Positions 34,495-42,455 of a stretch of 64,000 bases of DNA are shown one piece after another. The notes beneath the pieces are model-generated. The model was not told where the DNA came from. It did not search any database and saw nothing but the letters and a program-made list of their open reading frames with translations. Source of the stretch: an uncultured Bacilli bacterium (lineage in GTDB: Bacteria; Bacillota_I; Bacilli_A; RFN20; CAG-826). The stretch's first letter is position 1. The number at the start of each line of letters is the position of its first letter. The translations under genes were made by a program, and so were the position numbers. The DNA is taken from the NCBI GenBank assembly GCA_934700895.1, contig CAKUXV010000006.1:47320-111319 (forward strand), given 5' to 3'.

Positions 34495-36669
34495 TCATTC
34501 ATTTCCGTATTTCTCATTTAGAAATGGCTGCATGGAATAGTCGGCATCGCGCACGGCGACCATAACGTGATTGGCTTCTTCCGTTCCATCCATGACTAGA
34601 AAAAGTTTCCACGTGTAGCCACCACAGGGATTTTTAACCCGGAAATAGCCAGAGAGAAATCCTTGGCGTGCTTCTTCGATTTTGACAGGCAAATCCGTTA
34701 ACCTTCCATAGGAAGAAAAGCGTTTTTGGTCGAGGGGGTGAATCATTTCTTCCGTCAAACGCTGGAAAAATTCCGAGGCCTTTTCTTGGGAGTTAGGATG
34801 AAAATTCCCGTTATCGAAAACCACCTCCATCGAATCCGTTTTCAATTTCAGAAAGGCAACGAATTCATGGATGCAATAAAACACTTTTGCATAGATGTCC
34901 CGGTTCCTTTGCCTTTGGAGCGCCTTATCGTCCGATATATTTTTGATAGTCGCGACGTATGCCGTTCGATTTTTAGTTTTATCTTCGCTTAATTTTCGCA
35001 ATTCCATGCAAGCGAATTTTCCATTATCGAGGTAATCCACCGTTCGGATTTGACCCACTTTCATCTCTTGCATGCAGGTAAGAATTTTACGACCACCGAT
35101 CCAACGGCAATCATTCATTTCCCTATCATCTACAAGCACGCTTTTATGAAATTCAGAAATAACTTTCGAGTAGGCTTTATTGAAAAACAACGTTTGAAAG
35201 CGATTGTCACGAAGTTCATAAATCGCAAGAGGCAGGCTTTGCTGGCTGGCATCATGGCCGCAACCAACAGGATTGCTGTCCAGCACATTCACACGGCCAA
35301 CCGCATCCGCGTACTCCGCGTCCGATTCGCTTTCAAACGAAAAACGTTGGTCACAGGGAGAGAAGCCATCTTTGTCCAACACCTCAGCCCGGCCCAATAG
35401 GTATCCTTGAGCTTTTTCGCATCCGATATCTAGGAGAAACTGCATTTGTTCTTGGGTCTCCACCCCTTCCGTCAGGGTTTTCATCCCAAGTTTCTTGGCC
35501 ATATAAACGACACTTGCCACGATAATTTTGCTTTTTTCGTCAAATTTCTCAAAAAACTTCATGTCGATTTTGATTTCATCAAACGAGAAATCATGCAACA
35601 CGTTTAAAGAAGAATACCCTGAGCCGAAATCGTCCATCCAAACTTCATAACCATGATCGTGGAATTGGCAAATTTTCTCCTGCATCAATTTAGGGTCATT
35701 CTTAAGGATGCTTTCCGTGATCTCTGCTTTTAAAAGGCGTCTATCTAAACGATACTTTTGAACGGCAGCGTCCATGTAACCAACCACATCAAATAGTGAA
35801 AAATCTTCGTAGGAAAAATTCATCGACACTGGGACGGCGGGCAAACCTTTGTCCATGCGCTTACGAAGGTCATGGCAGACGCGTTGAACCACGAATTGGT
35901 CCAGCGCTCCAATCAGTTGAAAAGACTCTAGAATCGGAATAAAAGTCCCGGGGGAAATTGAACCAAAACGCGGGTCGTTCCAACGAGCCAACGCCTCCAC
36001 GCTGCAAAGCCTTCGTGTCCCCGTGCGTGTAACAGGCTGATAAGCAACCGTAATATCTCCGCAGGATAAAGCAGTCTTGAAACGCGACAAGATATAGGAA
36101 CTACGATCCGTTTCGATTGATAGCTCTTCATTCTTATTGTAATAACGAAAAAACACATCGGAATTATCACGAAGGAATTCGGAAGCCAGCTTAGCATGGT
36201 CCAGCCATTCCAAGGGATGCGAAGAGGAACCGTCAATCAAATAGATACCAGAGGAAAGTTCAACAGCCTCTTCGTTATTCCAGGAATCGAAATCCATTTT
36301 AACGTTCGTGATCCCAGATTCCACGTTGTTGTTTAATGCCAAGACTACAAAATGATCAACGTATACGCGATATACCTGACAATCGGGAAAGGCATTGACT
36401 ATTGATTGAGACAGCAAAGAGAGAAAGGCGTCTCCTTTTTCATAGCCACGTCGCTTGTTATAAGTGTGAAAATTATCGACGTTAAAATAAACGATAGCTA
36501 GATTCTCGTGAGCAAAGTCTTGGTGTTGTAGGATTTCATGAACTTGCGCTGAAAACGCTTTGATTCCGGGCAAATCGTCAATGCACGAACCGGAAAGTCC
36601 GTCGTAGGGGGAGAGCGATAACCGAATCAAGGAATTCATGATGTCTTTTGCAAAATGAAGCCCAATCAT
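34495..36669 (-). CDS. Degenerate GGDEF + EAL cyclic-di-GMP phosphodiesterase-like protein
   Basis: 724 aa. A GGDEF-like domain (about residues 40-180) has YVDHF where GGDEF should be, so cyclase activity is unlikely. The EAL domain (about 205-445) keeps its key motifs: EALARW, NFSYEDF, AEITES, MDDFGSGYSSL, EIKIDMKF and EGVETQEQ, so cyclic-di-GMP hydrolysis is plausible. Residues about 470-600 look like a PAS-type sensor, and the rest is unclassified. No membrane helix is seen. TTGTCT-16-TATAAT ends 9 nt before the ATG, with no Shine-Dalgarno sequence, so the mRNA is nearly leaderless. mutY follows 7 bp later. Confidence 0.87.
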   Translation of the reverse strand: MIGLHFAKDIMNSLIRLSLSPYDGLSGSCIDDLPGIKAFSAQVHEILQHQDFAHENLAIVYFNVDNFHTYNKRRGYEKGDAFLSLLSQSIVNAFPDCQVYRVYVDHFVVLALNNNVESGITNVKMDFDSWNNEEAVELSSGIYLIDGSSSHPLEWLDHAKLASEFLRDNSDVFFRYYNKNEELSIETDRSSYILSRFKTALSCGDITVAYQPVTRTGTRRLCSVEALARWNDPRFGSISPGTFIPILESFQLIGALDQFVVQRVCHDLRKRMDKGLPAVPVSMNFSYEDFSLFDVVGYMDAAVQKYRLDRRLLKAEITESILKNDPKLMQEKICQFHDHGYEVWMDDFGSGYSSLNVLHDFSFDEIKIDMKFFEKFDEKSKIIVASVVYMAKKLGMKTLTEGVETQEQMQFLLDIGCEKAQGYLLGRAEVLDKDGFSPCDQRFSFESESDAEYADAVGRVNVLDSNPVGCGHDASQQSLPLAIYELRDNRFQTLFFNKAYSKVISEFHKSVLVDDREMNDCRWIGGRKILTCMQEMKVGQIRTVDYLDNGKFACMELRKLSEDKTKNRTAYVATIKNISDDKALQRQRNRDIYAKVFYCIHEFVAFLKLKTDSMEVVFDNGNFHPNSQEKASEFFQRLTEEMIHPLDQKRFSSYGRLTDLPVKIEEARQGFLSGYFRVKNPCGGYTWKLFLVMDGTEEANHVMVAVRDADYSMQPFLNEKYGNE

Positions 36670-36678
36670 GTCACACCC

Positions 36679-36706
36679 ATTATATGCCGGCAAAAGCAAA
36701 AGACAA
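36679..36706 (-). promoter_or_regulatory. Promoter of the EAL gene, near-leaderless
   Basis: Minus-strand TTGTCT, 16-bp spacer, TATAAT. The hexamer ends 9 nt before the ATG at 36669, leaving a leader of about 2-3 nt. Confidence 0.55.
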
Positions 36707-36781
36707 TTTTCTATTAGTCCACCCCCCTTCTCAATTCAAAAAAAAGTAATAAAATAGAATCATCGGGGAAGAAAGGAATTC

Positions 36782-38119
36782 ATGAGAGTTAATCTCCTTC
36801 TTTTTTGTTGCACGCTACTAGTCACGTGCCAAGCGCCTTTGGATCCGCCTTCCGATTCCAAGACATCTTCTTATTCTTCTTCCACCCCGCCCCCAACGAT
36901 CGAAAACAACTCTGACTTAAGAATGCTGTTCACAAGGATGCGGACCAATTGTGGGCTCCTTTTTGATGAGAAGGGACTAGGTTATTCCTTTCAGGGAGAG
37001 GCCTATGAAACAACGAAGGGAGAAGGGTTCTTAACGAATGGCGATCAAGGGATTTTCTCCTTTCAAAAAGATCCTATCACCTCAGACATTCAACTGTCCG
37101 AATATGTCGGACCAGGGAAAGTCTCACAAAAAAGAGGGCTATTGTGTATGGCAAAAGGCTCGGAGAATCTCTTTCTATCCGAGGAATCATCTCCTAACGT
37201 TTATTACCCTCGTTCCTATAACGAGAATCCTTTCATAGAGGAATGCCTTCGACTATATACCCCCGCCTTATCCATCGGAGACCTGAATCATTTTTCCATC
37301 ACGATTTTGTCGGACCAAAGCGTGGATGCGCGTTATGAAATAAGAGGTGATGATGGCGATATCGAAGGAAAAGTCATTCACTTCACCCACCTTGGAGAGA
37401 TTTATGACGAGCAAATCAAAGCATATTTGGATCATCCCATTTCGATAGAGCCTCCCACCCAATTTTCCTCGCGTCTACAAAGTGAAATGGAAAAAATCAT
37501 TGGCTCTTCTTCCATGCTTCCTTTCCCAAATGGAGTCACCCATGCTTTTTACGATCGGACCATCGATGCGAACCATTGGGAATGGGCGGCATACCAAACC
37601 GCATTAGAATCCACTTACTCCCTCCAACTCATTAACGAGGGGTTCCTTCTGCAGCCATCCGGGCTTTCTTACCAAAAGAAAGTAACCTACAACGATACCC
37701 TTTATTTGCTTAATGTTTGTGTACAGGAAAAGGATGGATGGACCATGGCAGCTATTTCTATCGAACACCCTAAAGAATGGGCGAGTTCGTTTGGATATAT
37801 TAATTCCTTATTGGGAGACTCCCCTTATCCCGTTTTCCCTCCGTGTATCACCCTTCTAGAAGCCACCATACAAAAAACAAGCGACACCAACTTTCATATC
37901 GAAGCCATTTTCATCACCGAGGAAGCGGGCAGCGATTATTTTGAAAACAATTATGCGGAAAGCGCGAAAGAAAAAGGATTTACCCGTCAGCATTTGTGTT
38001 ACGAAGAAAGTAAATTCATCGAGTTTCTCCGAAGCGACGTTTATTCGATTTTCATTTGCGTTGGCCAAAGCGGTCCTTTGAAGGGGTTCCCGTTTGGAAT
38101 GGATCTGCGAAAACTATAG
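36782..38119 (+). CDS. Lipoprotein of unknown function
   Basis: 445 aa. A signal peptide with lipobox LLVTC (Cys 16) precedes a Ser/Pro/Thr linker and a soluble body without recognised motifs. It is probably displayed on the cell surface. AAGAAAGGAA gives a ribosome site 5-6 nt before the ATG, and TAAAAT lies about 30 nt upstream as a possible -10. Its end overlaps the convergent M6 protease gene by 6 bp. I do not recognise the family. Confidence 0.75.
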   Translation: MRVNLLLFCCTLLVTCQAPLDPPSDSKTSSYSSSTPPPTIENNSDLRMLFTRMRTNCGLLFDEKGLGYSFQGEAYETTKGEGFLTNGDQGIFSFQKDPITSDIQLSEYVGPGKVSQKRGLLCMAKGSENLFLSEESSPNVYYPRSYNENPFIEECLRLYTPALSIGDLNHFSITILSDQSVDARYEIRGDDGDIEGKVIHFTHLGEIYDEQIKAYLDHPISIEPPTQFSSRLQSEMEKIIGSSSMLPFPNGVTHAFYDRTIDANHWEWAAYQTALESTYSLQLINEGFLLQPSGLSYQKKVTYNDTLYLLNVCVQEKDGWTMAAISIEHPKEWASSFGYINSLLGDSPYPVFPPCITLLEATIQKTSDTNFHIEAIFITEEAGSDYFENNYAESAKEKGFTRQHLCYEESKFIEFLRSDVYSIFICVGQSGPLKGFPFGMDLRKL

Positions 38120-40282
38120 GTTCACAATCTCGAATTCTATGGAGAAATCCTTTTCGTTATCCAGTTTTCCTCCGTAATAGAATTGATTGGCGTAATCTGC
38201 CAGGGAAAAACGATCTCCTTGAACGAAAAGAGAGTCAATGTTCGGAAGGTTAGATGTTCCGTTAATCAGTCTTTTGTCTTTTGAAATCAAACGAATTTCA
38301 TCGAAATAATCTTTGATTCCCGAAACTTTAAAGGAACTTTCACTTCGAGATCCCGATTGGGAATTGGTAATGCATCGATAAGCCATCCCTGCATAATCAA
38401 AAAGAAAATCGGGGTCGGAAGGAAGCTCGAATGTTTGTTCGTCATCGTAGAATTTCAAAATGCGACCATCTACGTGGTAAAGTCTTCCTCCCGATGCATT
38501 AGGATAGGCGTAAGTCAAATTGCCATCATGGTAAAGGTCCTGATAGAAATTCTCGTAGCTGTAATAATCCAAAATCAAATATTCATCAAAGGGATTGAGG
38601 ATAACGCGTCCCAACGAATCCTTTGCATAAGTTTTGGCGTCGTAAGGCAAAAGGAAAAACGAATCTTTTAACTGGCTGGAAGGGATTTCGATTTCACAAT
38701 CGTCAAGGATTAAATAAGGCCTGCTCCAACCCAAGAGCATTTTCGAATAAGGGTTATGGTCACCAAAGCCGCGGTCCATCAAATCCAGCTTTCCAAGCGG
38801 AGAATACGTACCGTCTGCCGTGGAACTAGAAGAATAGGAATAATAATCACTTAAGCCGAGCATATGCCCTGTTTCATGTTCAATAACATGGGGGTCAAAG
38901 CCTATTTTGGACACATAATCCGAATCGGCGTAATTGCCCCACAAATGAGTTAAACCCACCCATGCAAAAGTATTTAGAACAGGGTTTTCTTTGTCACCCG
39001 GTGGCAAGGTCGCATTTCCGGTAAACGGCCAAAACGGATTCTGAACATTAATGGTTAACGAATTATGGATGTCTTCCATGTAAACAAGCCACACCCCATC
39101 CACATAGCCATCGTTGTCGCTATCGTAATCGTCTAAGTGGATTTCAGTTTTCTTCTTCACCCAATCCAACGCATCCTGGGCCAAGGATTGCGGAGTTCCA
39201 ATATTAAAGGAATAGGGATTGGAATACCCAAAGTATCCTTCTTTTGTTGGGTTGAAATACGGGGTTACCTCCCCAACAAAACGCAATTGCTTGTAAGAGG
39301 AATAATAATAGAAGGAAGAAAGAGAGGATGGGAGCCCGTCTTTCCCAGACGGTCCAAAGAATCCTTTTTCCAATTTGGCTCGGTTTTCTTCGGTCGCCAC
39401 TTCTTCCATTCCGTTTAAGACAATGGGAACAACCAGCAAAGGCACCTCACCCTTTGTTGGCGTGCCCTTGAAATTGCTCGCATCGAGGTCGCAAAGTGAA
39501 TTGATGTCAAAATTCAAATTAATCTCTTCAGGGGAATAATAAGATTTTTCTAAAGTTGCATTCGAGTTTTTGAAGCGAACTTTCATGGTTTTACCATTGG
39601 AAGTCCATTGATATTGTTCGTCTTTGCCATCAAGAACGGTTGTGGAAGACCTCGTCGTATCTTCCGTATTTAACGCAACGGTGCAATAAAGTGGTTCGCC
39701 AAGTGGATTATGACCCTGGATAATCGCATATTTTTTCGAGTAGTTTTCCTCATCAAAGACATAATTCGAAGCATCCACCCCATCGATAACGATGGAAGAA
39801 TACGCGGTCTCTTCTTTCTCTTTTACTTTGGTATTGTCTCCGCGGGTATAACTGATGCTATAAAGGATTTTCAAACCTTTCGGATCGAAAGTTTCCCCTT
39901 TCGCATAGGTGGTTTTATCCGGTTGACTGCTCACCTCCATTCTTTCGTCCAACGCGGTAGATTTTTGAACGTTGATGGTATAGTTGACCGCTTGGTATCC
40001 AGAAACTAAAAAACTCAAAGAGACGTCGCCGAATCGAAAGATTCTGCTTTTATCATCCTCTAGCAAACGCTCATCCAATTGAATCTGAAAATCTTCAATT
40101 TCTTTGCCTGTGCTTTTATCCTTCAAGGAAAAATTTTGAAAATCTATTCGATCATATTGATAAAAATTGGTTTTGCTGCAGCTTATTTCTAAATCCTTTC
40201 CCAAAGAACTTTCGCCAGAAGGGGAGCAGGAAAACAAAAGTACAATGGTTACAAAGGGCATCAAACACGAATTCTTTTTCAT
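38114..40282 (-). CDS. M6-family metalloprotease lipoprotein
   Basis: 722 aa with lipobox VLLFSC (Cys about 19). The zinc site is HETGHMLGLSDYY, the HExxH...D form of the M6 (immune inhibitor A-like) family; a downstream LDLMDRG fits the Met-turn region. An Ig-like repeat (about residues 115-185, DKTTYAKGETFDPKGLKI) precedes the catalytic domain, and a calcium-like loop DYDSDNDGYVDG is visible. Likely a surface protease degrading host or neighbour proteins. AAGGAGG precedes the ATG. A terminator hairpin lies between it and the upstream collagen-like gene. Confidence 0.9.
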   Translation of the reverse strand: MKKNSCLMPFVTIVLLFSCSPSGESSLGKDLEISCSKTNFYQYDRIDFQNFSLKDKSTGKEIEDFQIQLDERLLEDDKSRIFRFGDVSLSFLVSGYQAVNYTINVQKSTALDERMEVSSQPDKTTYAKGETFDPKGLKILYSISYTRGDNTKVKEKEETAYSSIVIDGVDASNYVFDEENYSKKYAIIQGHNPLGEPLYCTVALNTEDTTRSSTTVLDGKDEQYQWTSNGKTMKVRFKNSNATLEKSYYSPEEINLNFDINSLCDLDASNFKGTPTKGEVPLLVVPIVLNGMEEVATEENRAKLEKGFFGPSGKDGLPSSLSSFYYYSSYKQLRFVGEVTPYFNPTKEGYFGYSNPYSFNIGTPQSLAQDALDWVKKKTEIHLDDYDSDNDGYVDGVWLVYMEDIHNSLTINVQNPFWPFTGNATLPPGDKENPVLNTFAWVGLTHLWGNYADSDYVSKIGFDPHVIEHETGHMLGLSDYYSYSSSSTADGTYSPLGKLDLMDRGFGDHNPYSKMLLGWSRPYLILDDCEIEIPSSQLKDSFFLLPYDAKTYAKDSLGRVILNPFDEYLILDYYSYENFYQDLYHDGNLTYAYPNASGGRLYHVDGRILKFYDDEQTFELPSDPDFLFDYAGMAYRCITNSQSGSRSESSFKVSGIKDYFDEIRLISKDKRLINGTSNLPNIDSLFVQGDRFSLADYANQFYYGGKLDNEKDFSIEFEIVNL

Positions 40283-40297
40283 TTTTTACCTCCTTAA

Positions 40298-40326
40298 AAC
40301 AAGAAAAACCCTGCCGTTAAAGGCAA
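40298..40326 (-). terminator. Terminator or attenuator between two lipoprotein genes
   Basis: Minus-strand CCTTGCC and GGCAGGG arms with a 6-nt loop (one G-T pair), then TTTTTCTTGTTTT. It lies 15-45 bp before the M6 start with no new promoter seen, so it may limit readthrough into the protease gene. Confidence 0.65.
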
Positions 40327-40347
40327 GGTAAGCGACGGCTACCCTCC

Positions 40348-42198
40348 TCAATAAGGATAGGCACCACTTGCAAGGCTTGCTTCGTTTCCATTCACTTCTG
40401 CATAGGGGAAGATTGATTGATAGGTATTAATTTGCTCGCAGCCATACCAAAGGGATTCGTCCTCATAGTATTGATAAAGCGTCACCATCGGGAAGCAGCC
40501 ATCTTCTCCATATTTAATCTTGGCGGCGTCGATGCTCGACCCATTGACTTTGGAGGAGTTGAATTGGAAGAGAATGTCGGCAAAGCATCTCTTCAAAGAA
40601 GTATCGTCCGAAATGGTTTCGTTCACGTGGAAAGTGAATGCGGCCAAATTTAAGACATACGAGTCGGGATAATCGTTGACAAGGTCGCTATAAATCTCAC
40701 TGCTATCCACAACAACGCTAGCGGTCTTTTTATATTTAGCATACAACTTGGCATCGGGGCCAAACCGACTGGAAATATAATCTTTTTGACGATAGTGAGC
40801 CCAAATTTCCCCTAAAGGAGTTTCCGCGGTTCCGAATTTCGAGTTTTTAATTTTGAATTGGAAATAAGGCGTATCCACAAAAGATTTAAACACCGATCCG
40901 GCATATACGCCGTTTTGTGCTTTCTTCACATCGTTCACAACAAGGTTATTCACTTCCACGTTGCTGAACCCGTCCGTGTCCTTCTCACCAAATAGGACCG
41001 CAGTTTTCAAGAATGCACCAGCAGCATCCCTGAGAGAATGAATGGACACATCTTTGATGCCGAATGATCCGGCTTTGAAGTTCAAGGCGCATTCCACGCT
41101 TTTCGTAATCGAGATGGTGCAGTTTTCAAGGCTTGCAAAACTACCGGCAAATTCCAAAACAGATGAGGAATCCGCATAATCATCTGCTAAGGCGAAATTG
41201 ATGTTTTTCACGGTAACGTAATCAGCGCTAAAGGTAGATTTTTCTTTTACGTAAATGGTAGTGGCAGGTTTGCCTTCGCTCGTTGTTTGGCCCTGAATTT
41301 TCAAATTTCCGCCAGTAATCGCCAATGTAATTCCCTTGGCAACTTCCCCATAGGTATCCGACTTTAACGTATACGTGCCATCGCCAGACGATCCGATGGT
41401 CGTAATGTCCGTAACATCAAACTTCTTAGTCGCGTCGGAGAAAACGGGGTGGAAAACATAGCCATTCTCCTTTGCGACAATGCCGTTGCTAAGGAAGTCA
41501 TCCAATCCGTTTGTGGCGCCATAAACGGTTTTCACGCCGTCATAGATCACCTCAACTCCATCCAATTGATAGCCGTTTTGTGGGAAAGAAGAGATTTTAA
41601 TGGTCTCGCCGGCGGCATAACTGCCTTTATCGCTAGCAAGATATCCGCCAACGCCGGGCAAGAAGGTATTTCCATAATAGGGAATAGCATCCTCCCCTTT
41701 GTCACCTTTATCGCCTTTGATATTGCCGCCTTTGACCCAAGATCCATTCTCTTTCTTGTAGGTATCGAAAGCCGTCGTGTCGACGTAAAAGTCACCGTCA
41801 GCACCAAGTTCGTCGCTCGGAGCTCCGGCACCAGTCAACACAGAAGAGCCGTCCGTGCCATTTTCTCCGTTTTTGCCGGGTTTGCCATCCAAGCCATCTT
41901 CCCCAGGGGCACCTTGATTGCCTTTATCGCCTTTAATATTTCCTTTTTTCTCCCAGGCGCCTGCGCTCTTGGTATAAAAATCAAAGGTTGTGGTATCGAT
42001 GTAGCTGTCTCCGTCATTGCCTAACGAATTGGCGGGAACCCCTTCACCAGTGAGGACGCTGTTTCCATTATCGCCTTTGTCTCCTTTTTCTCCTTGAAGA
42101 TCCAGCGAGCTTCCTTCACCAGGCTGTCCGGAGATCCCACAGCTTGCCAAAGCGACAAGCGAGAGGGTCAACGCCAGTAAGTTTTGAAACGTTTTCAT
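40348..42198 (-). CDS. Collagen-like repeat lipoprotein
   Basis: 616 aa with lipobox LVALASC (Cys 20). Residues about 35-170 alternate short Gly-X-Y collagen-like tracts (GDKGDNG, GAPGEDGLDGKPGKNGENG) with two copies of a ~45-residue unit (SVLTGxGxP...LGxDGDxYxDTTxFDxYxK...GxWxKxGNIKGDKG). The rest resembles a beta-helix or adhesin-like domain with many short Val/Ile strands. Likely a surface adhesin or stalk. AAAAGGAG precedes the ATG. Divergent from the lipoprotein at 42456 across an unusual intergenic region. Confidence 0.82.
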   Translation of the reverse strand: MKTFQNLLALTLSLVALASCGISGQPGEGSSLDLQGEKGDKGDNGNSVLTGEGVPANSLGNDGDSYIDTTTFDFYTKSAGAWEKKGNIKGDKGNQGAPGEDGLDGKPGKNGENGTDGSSVLTGAGAPSDELGADGDFYVDTTAFDTYKKENGSWVKGGNIKGDKGDKGEDAIPYYGNTFLPGVGGYLASDKGSYAAGETIKISSFPQNGYQLDGVEVIYDGVKTVYGATNGLDDFLSNGIVAKENGYVFHPVFSDATKKFDVTDITTIGSSGDGTYTLKSDTYGEVAKGITLAITGGNLKIQGQTTSEGKPATTIYVKEKSTFSADYVTVKNINFALADDYADSSSVLEFAGSFASLENCTISITKSVECALNFKAGSFGIKDVSIHSLRDAAGAFLKTAVLFGEKDTDGFSNVEVNNLVVNDVKKAQNGVYAGSVFKSFVDTPYFQFKIKNSKFGTAETPLGEIWAHYRQKDYISSRFGPDAKLYAKYKKTASVVVDSSEIYSDLVNDYPDSYVLNLAAFTFHVNETISDDTSLKRCFADILFQFNSSKVNGSSIDAAKIKYGEDGCFPMVTLYQYYEDESLWYGCEQINTYQSIFPYAEVNGNEASLASGAYPY

Positions 42199-42265
42199 AG
42201 CATTTTCTCCTTTTCAATGGCTAAATAGTGAAAGCGAAACAAACAATTTCAATGAGCGTTTTCAA

Positions 42266-42305
42266 ATATTACATTCCCTTTACAATGACTTACAAAATCT
42301 TTACA
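42266..42305 (-). promoter_or_regulatory. Four helically phased TTACA/TGTAA repeats over a promoter
   Basis: TTACA occurs at 42269, 42280, 42290 and 42301, spaced 11, 10 and 11 bp, so all lie on one face of the helix. They overlap a minus-strand promoter-like pair TTGTAA (about 42290-42295) and TAATAT (42266-42271) for the collagen-like gene. Candidate binding site for an oligomeric regulator. Confidence 0.5.
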
Positions 42306-42308
42306 AAC

Positions 42309-42435
42309 AAGCATTAAGAAAGAAAAGTTGGCTTGGCTTCTAAGGATTTTCATTTTTTCTTTTCTTTTGGCCTTCTTTTGTTGTCTTTTGCGGCCTTGTC
42401 ATAAAAAGAAGGCCGTTTAGAGTGTCTTAATGCTT
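42309..42435 (+). repeat. Nested long inverted repeats upstream of lipoprotein gene
   Basis: Outer perfect 11-bp arms are at 42309-42319 (AAGCATTAAGA) and 42425-42435. Inner perfect 11-bp arms are at 42369-42379 (GGCCTTCTTTT) and 42404-42414, enclosing a 24-nt loop. A pyrimidine-rich tract lies between the left arms. No T-run follows on either strand, so this is not a simple terminator; a structured leader, small RNA or recombination site is possible. The region 42199-42455 holds no gene. Confidence 0.6.
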
Positions 42436-42455
42436 AGGCAAATGGGAGATTTAGC

